Source: Micromonospora arborensis
GTDB lineage: Bacteria; Actinomycetota; Actinomycetes; Mycobacteriales; Micromonosporaceae
Reading direction: 5' to 3'
Length of the DNA: 64,000 nt
Assembly: GCF_003205615.1 (NCBI RefSeq)
Contig: NZ_PYBV01000022.1
Location: 51,722-115,721, forward strand
Below are positions 59,206-64,000 of the stretch, piece by piece (position 1 is the first letter of the stretch; each line of letters starts with the position of its first letter). The position numbers and the translations under genes are program-made. The notes under the pieces are model-generated. The model did no database searches, had not been told where the DNA came from, and was given only the letters and a program-made list of their open reading frames with translations.

Positions 59206-59421
59206 GGGGTGAGGGCCTTTCGCTGGGCTGTGTCGATCATCAACCTAGAAGGCCCGGTCAAGTCGCGCGTCGACGGTAGATGCCGCGACGGCGCTGCGGG
59301 TGTACGGCGCGGGGCCGGGCTGGATCGAGCCGCTCACCGGGCGGGCGGGCCACCTCGGCACGCTGCCGGACGCGGTCGCCGCCTGCCTGGCCGTCGCGCC
59401 GGAGCGTGATGCCCACCACAT

Positions 59422-59494
59422 ACGATACGGATCGGTCCCGTATCGTTAATCCGGCCCGTACGCTGATTCACGTTACGAGTCTGACCCGTATCGT
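59422..59494 (+). promoter_or_regulatory. Operator region of the MFS exporter gene
   Basis: Perfect inverted repeat ACGATACGG-N7-CCGTATCGT (59422-59446). A half-site CCGTATCGT recurs at 59486-59494 beside TTACGA. TTCACG (59467-59472) and TATCGT (59489-59494), 16 bases apart, could be the promoter. The TetR gene beyond the exporter is the likely repressor. Confidence 0.6.
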
Positions 59495-59531
59495 ATTGCG
59501 TGGCGGGTGAAAGCGTGGGGGGAAACCAGAC

Positions 59532-61100
59532 ATGGAGCTGCACAACAACACGGGCCACCCGAGGAGGTGGGCGATCCTCGGGGTGCTGGTGATCAGCCTC
59601 CTCGTGGTCGTCCTCGACAACACGATTCTCAACGTCGCCCTGCGCACCCTGGCCGACCCGGCACACGGCCTCGGCGCCAGCCAGGGCCAGCTGGAGTGGG
59701 CCATCAACTCCTACACGCTGGTCTTCGCCGGGCTGCTGTTCACCTTCGGGGTGCTCGGCGACCGCGTCGGCCGTAAGCGCTTCCTGATGGTCGGGCTGGC
59801 GCTGTTCGGCCTGGCGTCGCTGCTCTCCGCGTACTCCCAGAGCCCCGGCCAGCTCATCGCGGCCCGTGCCCTGATGGGAGTCGGTGGCGCGGCCATCATG
59901 CCGGTGACGCTGTCGATCATCTCGAACGTCTTCGACCCGCGTGAGCGCGGCCGGGCGATCGGCGTCTGGGCCGGCGCGGTCGGCCTCGCGGTGGCGGTCG
60001 GCCCGATCCTCGGCGGCGCGCTGCTGGAGCACTTCTGGTGGGGCTCGGTCTTCCTGATCAACGTGCCGGTGGTCATCGCGGGCGTGGTCCTGGTCGCAGT
60101 GATGGTTCCCGAGTCGCGTGACCCGCGGCCCGGCCGCGTCGACGTGCTCGGCGTCCTCCTCTCCGTTGTCGGCCTGGTCGCCCTCTCCTACGGCATCATC
60201 GACGGCGGCGAGCACGGCTTCGACCGCCCGCTGGCCTGGGGCTCGATCCTGGTCGGCCTCGCGGTGCTGGCCTGGTTCGTGCAGCACGAGCGGAGCAGCG
60301 ACCACCCGTCGCTGGACGTCCGGCTCTTCAAGGTGCCCCACTTCGCCGCGCCGGTCGCCATCGTCGGCCTGGTGTTCTTCGCCGCGATGGGCTCGATGTT
60401 CTTCGGCTCGTTCTACCTGCAACTGGTGCGTGGCTACAGCCCGCTGCAGACCGGTCTGCTCTTCCTGCCCTTCGCCGGCGCCCAACTGATCTTCGCGCCG
60501 CGCAGCGCCGCGATGGTCCGCCGGTACGGTGGCCGGGCCGTCGCCACCGTCGGGTTGGGCCTGACCGCGGTGTCCCTCGCCGCGTTCGTCTTCATCGGCG
60601 CCTCCACCCCGATCTGGATCGTGCTGCTCGTCTTCCTCATCCAGGGCGCCGGAATGGCCAACATCATGCCCCCGGCCACTGAGTCGATCATGTCGGCGCT
60701 GCCCCGGGAGAAGGCCGGCGTGGGCTCCGCGGTCAGCAACACCGTCCGTCAGGTGGCCGGCGCGCTCGGCGTGGCGATCCTCGGCTCGGTGCTCTCCGCG
60801 GTCTACCGCAGCGACATCGGCGACGCGTTGACCGGTCTGCCCGCGCAGGCCCACGACGCGGCCAACGAGTCGATCTCCGGGGCGTACGCGGCGGCGGCCC
60901 AGCTCGGCCCGGCGGCGCCGGCGCTGATCTCGGCAGCCAACGACGCCTTCGTCACCGCCATGCACTGGGCAGCCGCGCTCTCCGCGGTGATCGCCGCGCT
61001 CGGGATCATCGTGGTGCTGCGCTGGATGCCGGGTCGGGAGGAAACCAGCGTTGCCCCGGCGGCCCAGGTTGCCGAGCCCGAGCTGGCCGGCACGGCATAG
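59532..61100 (+). CDS. MFS multidrug exporter, DHA2 family (14 TMS)
   Basis: A 522-residue membrane protein of the EmrB/QacA type. It has about 14 hydrophobic segments, motif A (GVLGDRVGRKRFLM), motif C-like GVGGAAIMPVTLSI and the DHA2 motif LDNTILNVALRTL in the first helix. It exports drugs or metabolites in exchange for protons. The TetR gene follows 10 bases later, a usual arrangement for inducible exporters. Confidence 0.94.
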   Translation: MELHNNTGHPRRWAILGVLVISLLVVVLDNTILNVALRTLADPAHGLGASQGQLEWAINSYTLVFAGLLFTFGVLGDRVGRKRFLMVGLALFGLASLLSAYSQSPGQLIAARALMGVGGAAIMPVTLSIISNVFDPRERGRAIGVWAGAVGLAVAVGPILGGALLEHFWWGSVFLINVPVVIAGVVLVAVMVPESRDPRPGRVDVLGVLLSVVGLVALSYGIIDGGEHGFDRPLAWGSILVGLAVLAWFVQHERSSDHPSLDVRLFKVPHFAAPVAIVGLVFFAAMGSMFFGSFYLQLVRGYSPLQTGLLFLPFAGAQLIFAPRSAAMVRRYGGRAVATVGLGLTAVSLAAFVFIGASTPIWIVLLVFLIQGAGMANIMPPATESIMSALPREKAGVGSAVSNTVRQVAGALGVAILGSVLSAVYRSDIGDALTGLPAQAHDAANESISGAYAAAAQLGPAAPALISAANDAFVTAMHWAAALSAVIAALGIIVVLRWMPGREETSVAPAAQVAEPELAGTA

Positions 61101-61110
61101 GTCGGGAAGT

Positions 61111-61719
61111 ATGTCGGACATGACGTCCACCCCGGATGCTCCGCGGTCGCCCGGGCGACCGCGGAGCATCCGCGCCGATGAGGCCATCATCGAGGCCACC
61201 CTCGACCTGCTCGCCGAGGGCAGCACCATCGAGGCGCTCTCGATCGAGGCGATCGCCGCTCGCGCCGGAGTTGGCAAGGCCACCATCTACCGCCGCTGGG
61301 CCGGCAAGGACGCCCTGCTGCTGGACGCGCTACGTCGGCTCAAGGGCGTCCCGGCGCAGCCGGCCGGGCACTCCGTCCGCGACGACCTGGTGCTGCTGGT
61401 CGGCGCGATCGGCAAGAACGTCGACCCGCGCGCGGCGAAGATCATGCCCTGTCTGGCACCCGCCGTGAACCGCAGTTCGGATCAGTTCCAGCTCTACCAG
61501 AGCATCATCTCGCCCCGCCGCCAGCTGATGCGCGAGGTGCTGCGGCGCGGCATCGACGAGGGCGTGCTCCGGGCCGACATCGACGTCGAGGTGACGATGG
61601 CGCTGTTGACCGGGCCGATGCTGATCCAGCGAGTGTTGCAGTGGAATCCGGACCTGGACGAGCAGACGCTGCCCGTCCAGGTCGTCGACGCCGTGCTGGA
61701 GGGCATCCGCGTCCGCTGA
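61111..61719 (+). CDS. TetR-family repressor of the MFS exporter
   Basis: A 202-residue regulator with HTH DEAIIEATLDLLAEGSTIEALSIEAIAARAGVGKATIYRRWAGKDALL and a C-terminal TetR_C domain. It follows the exporter by 10 bases and probably binds the operator at 59422-59446. The ATG at 61111 follows GGGAAG; an ATG three codons later is possible. Codons 8-21 lie inside a perfect 40-bp palindrome, which is unusual for a coding region. Confidence 0.92.
   Translation: MSDMTSTPDAPRSPGRPRSIRADEAIIEATLDLLAEGSTIEALSIEAIAARAGVGKATIYRRWAGKDALLLDALRRLKGVPAQPAGHSVRDDLVLLVGAIGKNVDPRAAKIMPCLAPAVNRSSDQFQLYQSIISPRRQLMREVLRRGIDEGVLRADIDVEVTMALLTGPMLIQRVLQWNPDLDEQTLPVQVVDAVLEGIRVR
61133..61172. repeat. Perfect 40-bp palindrome inside tetR
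   Basis: Two 20-base halves (CGGATGCTCCGCGGTCGCCC and its complement) with no spacer, 22 bases after the start codon. In mRNA it would form a very stable hairpin; in DNA it could cruciform or bind a dimer. Confidence 0.9.
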
Positions 61720-61765
61720 AGCTGACGATGGTCGGCTGGCGTGCGCGGTGGTCAGCCCGGGCCTG

Positions 61766-61817
61766 GTCTGTTGGCGTCGGCCGGGCGGGCGTCGTCTGTT
61801 GGCGTCGGCCGGGCGGG
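61766..61817. repeat. Two 24-bp direct repeats in a short intergenic gap
   Basis: GTCTGTTGGCGTCGGCCGGG begins each identical copy, at 61766-61789 and 61794-61817 (4 bases apart). The stretch GCGGTGGTCAGCC also occurs twice nearby (61745 and 61825). Non-coding gap between tetR and the PucR-like gene. Confidence 0.7.
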
Positions 61818-61831
61818 GCCGGCGGCGGTGG

Positions 61832-63751
61832 TCAGCCGGCCGGGGCGCGCAGTCGGTGCAGGCGCAGCGCGAGCTGCACCTCCAGCGCACGCTCGGGCCG
61901 CTGCCAGTCGGCGCCGAGCAGCTGCCCGACCCGCTCCAACCGCTGGGTCACCGTGTTGACGTGCACGTGCAACTGCTCGGCGGCCCGGGCCAGGCTGCCA
62001 CCCACCCCGAAGTACGCCTCCAGCGTCTTCACCAGAGCCGTGCCCCGCCGCGCGTCGTAGTCGACCACCGGCCCGACGGTGGCGCTGAGAAACTGGGTCA
62101 CGTCCTTCTCACCCCGGTCACCGACCGTGCCCAACAGCAACCCGACGAAGCCCAACTCCGCCGTGCTCGCCCCCTGACCGGCGCGGCCCAGCGCGCCCAG
62201 CGCCGTCAGGCACCGGTCCGCCTCGTGGAACGTCCCGGCCAGCGCCGCCGGCCCGTTCGACGGGCCGCTCGCCCCGGCGGTCACCGGTCGGCCGGTCACC
62301 CGGGACAGATCCCGGGCCACCGCACGGGCACTGCCACCGGCGTCCAGCCCCGGCAGCATCAGCACCACCCGACCGTCGCGCGCCGCGGCCAGCCCACCAC
62401 GTGCCGAGGCGTACGTGGTGGCCCAGGAGAGCACCCGCTGCCGGGCCGAGCCGGTCGCGGCGATCGCATCGTCGCCCACCGCCACCAGCACGTGCGGGGC
62501 GTCCAGGTCCACCCCGAGCCGGCGGGCCCGGCTGCGCAGCGCGTCGGTGTCCCGCAGCGGGCGGGCGATCAGGTCGTCCAGCAGCTCGCCGCGGACCCGC
62601 CCCTCCGCCTCGGCGACCGTCCGGCGGAACAGCAGCAGCAGCGCGGTCACCAGCGCGGCCCGCTCCAGGATCCGCTGGTCGGCGTCGACCAACTCGTCGT
62701 CCGGGCGCAGCACCAGGGCACCCAGGTTCTCCGCGCCCGCCACCACCGCCGCGTACCAGAGTGGACTGCGGCGTACGCTGCGCCCCTCCGTACGGGACGC
62801 GGCCACCGCCTCGACGATGTCCGCGCGGTCGGGCTCGTCGATCTCACCGACCCGGGCCAGCAGGCGGCCCTCGGCGTCCAGCGCCAGCAGCGCGCCGCCC
62901 AGCACCTCCGTCACCGCGGCCGCCACGTCCTCCACCCCGCCGCCGCGCAACACCAGCGCGGTCATCCGGTCGTGTGCCGCCGCGGCCCGCTCCACCGAGC
63001 TGCTGTGCGCCCGGATGGTGGTGTTCGCCGCTGACAGCTCCGCCAACGCCGAGCGGGTCTCGGTCAACAGCCGGGCGGTGTCGATCGCCACCGCGGCGTG
63101 CGCGGCGAGCGAGACCAGCAGCGCCACCTCCTCCCGGACGAACGGCCGGGCCGAACGGTTGGCCGCGTAGAGCACCCCGATCGAGGTGGAGCCGAGCCGT
63201 AGCGGCACCCCGAGGATCGCCACCAGGCCCTCCTCCCCGACCCCGGCGTCGATTTCGCCGGTGTGGTGGAAGCGCGCGTCCTCGCCGTAGTTGGCGGTGA
63301 CGTACGGGGCGCCGGACTGGGCCACCAGGCCGCCGAGGCCGGCGCCCATCGGCAGGCGCAGCCGCTGGAAACGGGCCGAGACCGACCCGTCGGTCACCCG
63401 CATGTACGTGTCGCCGCGCTCGTCGTCGTTGAGCGTCATGTACGCCACGTCCGCGCCGAGCAGGTTGCGGGCACGGTGCACGATCGCCCGCAACACGTCG
63501 TCCAGGTCGCGTAGCCCGGCCAGGTCGCTGACCGTGTCGTACAGGCCGGACAGCTCGGTCTCCCGGCGGCGCCGACGCTCCAGCAGCGCGCGGACCCGCA
63601 ACGCCACCGACTTGGCCTGCTCCAGCTCGGCCAGCCGGTCCGGCGCCAGCCCGGCAGCCCGCGCGGCCACCAGTGGTCCCTCGAACTCGACCGCCGCGGC
63701 CTCACGGGCGAGCAGCTCCAGGAACTCCACCGGCGATGACATGGTCGACAT
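61832..63751 (-). CDS. PucR/CdaR-family regulator with GAF domain
   Basis: A 639-residue regulator. The N-terminal part has a coiled helix (about 40-60), a GAF domain (about 80-230, LDDVLRAIVHRARNLLGADVAYMTLN), a central PucR/CdaR region (VLVAVGDDAIAATGSARQRVLSW) and a C-terminal HTH (TLEAYFGVGGSLARAAEQLHVHVNTVTQRLERV). The ATG at 63751 is used; a GTG at 63766 overlapping the next gene stop is possible. It follows the 3-hydroxybutyrate dehydrogenase-like gene and may regulate it. Confidence 0.88.
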   Translation of the reverse strand: MSTMSSPVEFLELLAREAAAVEFEGPLVAARAAGLAPDRLAELEQAKSVALRVRALLERRRRRETELSGLYDTVSDLAGLRDLDDVLRAIVHRARNLLGADVAYMTLNDDERGDTYMRVTDGSVSARFQRLRLPMGAGLGGLVAQSGAPYVTANYGEDARFHHTGEIDAGVGEEGLVAILGVPLRLGSTSIGVLYAANRSARPFVREEVALLVSLAAHAAVAIDTARLLTETRSALAELSAANTTIRAHSSSVERAAAAHDRMTALVLRGGGVEDVAAAVTEVLGGALLALDAEGRLLARVGEIDEPDRADIVEAVAASRTEGRSVRRSPLWYAAVVAGAENLGALVLRPDDELVDADQRILERAALVTALLLLFRRTVAEAEGRVRGELLDDLIARPLRDTDALRSRARRLGVDLDAPHVLVAVGDDAIAATGSARQRVLSWATTYASARGGLAAARDGRVVLMLPGLDAGGSARAVARDLSRVTGRPVTAGASGPSNGPAALAGTFHEADRCLTALGALGRAGQGASTAELGFVGLLLGTVGDRGEKDVTQFLSATVGPVVDYDARRGTALVKTLEAYFGVGGSLARAAEQLHVHVNTVTQRLERVGQLLGADWQRPERALEVQLALRLHRLRAPAG

Positions 63752-63765
63752 TGTGCTCAGCCCCA

Positions 63766-64000
63766 CTAGTTGGCCGTCCAGCCCCCGTCGAGGGCGATCG
63801 ACGCGCCGGTGATGAACGCCGCCGGCGGCGAGCAGAGGTACGCCAGCAGCTCGGCGACCTCCTCCGGTTCGATCAGCCGCTTGATCGCGGCCCGGGCCAA
63901 CATGATCTCCTCGATCACCTCGTCCTCGCCGATGCCGTGGCTGGCCGCCTGGTCGGCGATCTGGCTCTCCACCAGGGCGGTCCGCACGTACGCCGGGTTG
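63766..64000 (-). CDS. Short-chain dehydrogenase, 3-hydroxybutyrate dehydrogenase-like (partial)
   Basis: C-terminal part only; the gene continues beyond the window. The visible segment NPAYVRTALVESQIADQAASHG followed by MLARAAIKRLIEPEEVAELLAYLCSP and FITGASIALDGGWTAN is closest to D-3-hydroxybutyrate dehydrogenases of the SDR family. It interconverts 3-hydroxybutyrate and acetoacetate in that family. Its stop touches the possible GTG start of the PucR-like gene. Confidence 0.85.
   Translation of the reverse strand, partial: NPAYVRTALVESQIADQAASHGIGEDEVIEEIMLARAAIKRLIEPEEVAELLAYLCSPPAAFITGASIALDGGWTAN

Noticed and set aside
1..64000. Search for tRNA, rRNA, insertion sequences and phage genes
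   Set aside because: No clover-leaf tRNA pattern, rRNA stretch, transposase or integrase was recognised by reading. A covariance-model search was not possible here.

Overview
The window is high-GC actinobacterial DNA, most likely from Micromonosporaceae (Micromonospora or a close relative). The evidence is strong GC bias at third codon positions, frequent GTG starts, actinobacterial -10 boxes (TAGGAT, TAGCGT) placed 6-7 bases before start codons, and a phosphatidylinositol-mannoside (PIM) gene cluster of the mycobacterial type. No rRNA, tRNA, CRISPR array, insertion sequence or prophage was found. Both ends are cut: thrS at the left edge and a short-chain dehydrogenase at the right edge.

Layout. 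1-12.6 kb is a conserved core block: thrS, a HIT hydrolase, then (after a HAD protein, an aldo/keto reductase and the EF-G paralogue FusA2) pgsA-patA-pimA for PIM synthesis, pdxS-pdxT for pyridoxal phosphate, and yebC. 12.8-18.7 kb is accessory: a cyclase-family hydrolase, a DUF402 protein, two divergent paralogous proteins with a cytoplasmic helix-turn-helix and an outer sensor-like domain, and a secreted vanadium-haloperoxidase-type phosphatase. 18.8-24.3 kb holds an ABC-2 exporter with a LuxR-type two-component system, and a PadR regulator with its membrane protein. 24.3-28.3 kb has a secreted protein, a degenerate Ser/Thr kinase, an ECF sigma factor with a lipoprotein, and a YciO/Sua5 protein. 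28.4-33.7 kb is dnaE and an ABC-F ATPase facing each other. 33.9-38.6 kb has a HigBA-like toxin-antitoxin pair, a CitAB/DcuSR-like two-component system and its likely target dctA. 38.7-45.5 kb carries two secreted proteins of unknown function, a Nudix hydrolase, an XRE-TPR regulator with two tiny Cys-rich genes, an AraC regulator and a lipoprotein. 45.7-51.6 kb has a receptor kinase with a ricin-type lectin domain, a FUSC membrane protein and a class V aminotransferase. 51.6-64 kb is catabolic or regulatory: acyl-CoA dehydrogenase/TetR/aldehyde dehydrogenase/alcohol dehydrogenase, TetR with an FAD monooxygenase, an SPFH protein, an MFS exporter with TetR, and a PucR-type regulator with a 3-hydroxybutyrate dehydrogenase-like SDR.

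The most useful new observations are regulatory DNA. They are: a 64-bp tandem repeat next to a perfect 32-bp palindrome; two 52-bp intergenic palindromes with compensatory changes; matched operator pairs that tie TetR, XRE and TetR/MFS regulators to targets; a 40-bp perfect palindrome inside a tetR reading frame; a PadR operator lying inside its own promoter spacer; and a helically phased CGGACA array between the two membrane-spanning HTH proteins. The best candidates for an undescribed system are that divergent HTH-membrane-sensor pair (14.4-16.8 kb) and the XRE-TPR/small Cys-rich protein unit (41.6-43.7 kb).
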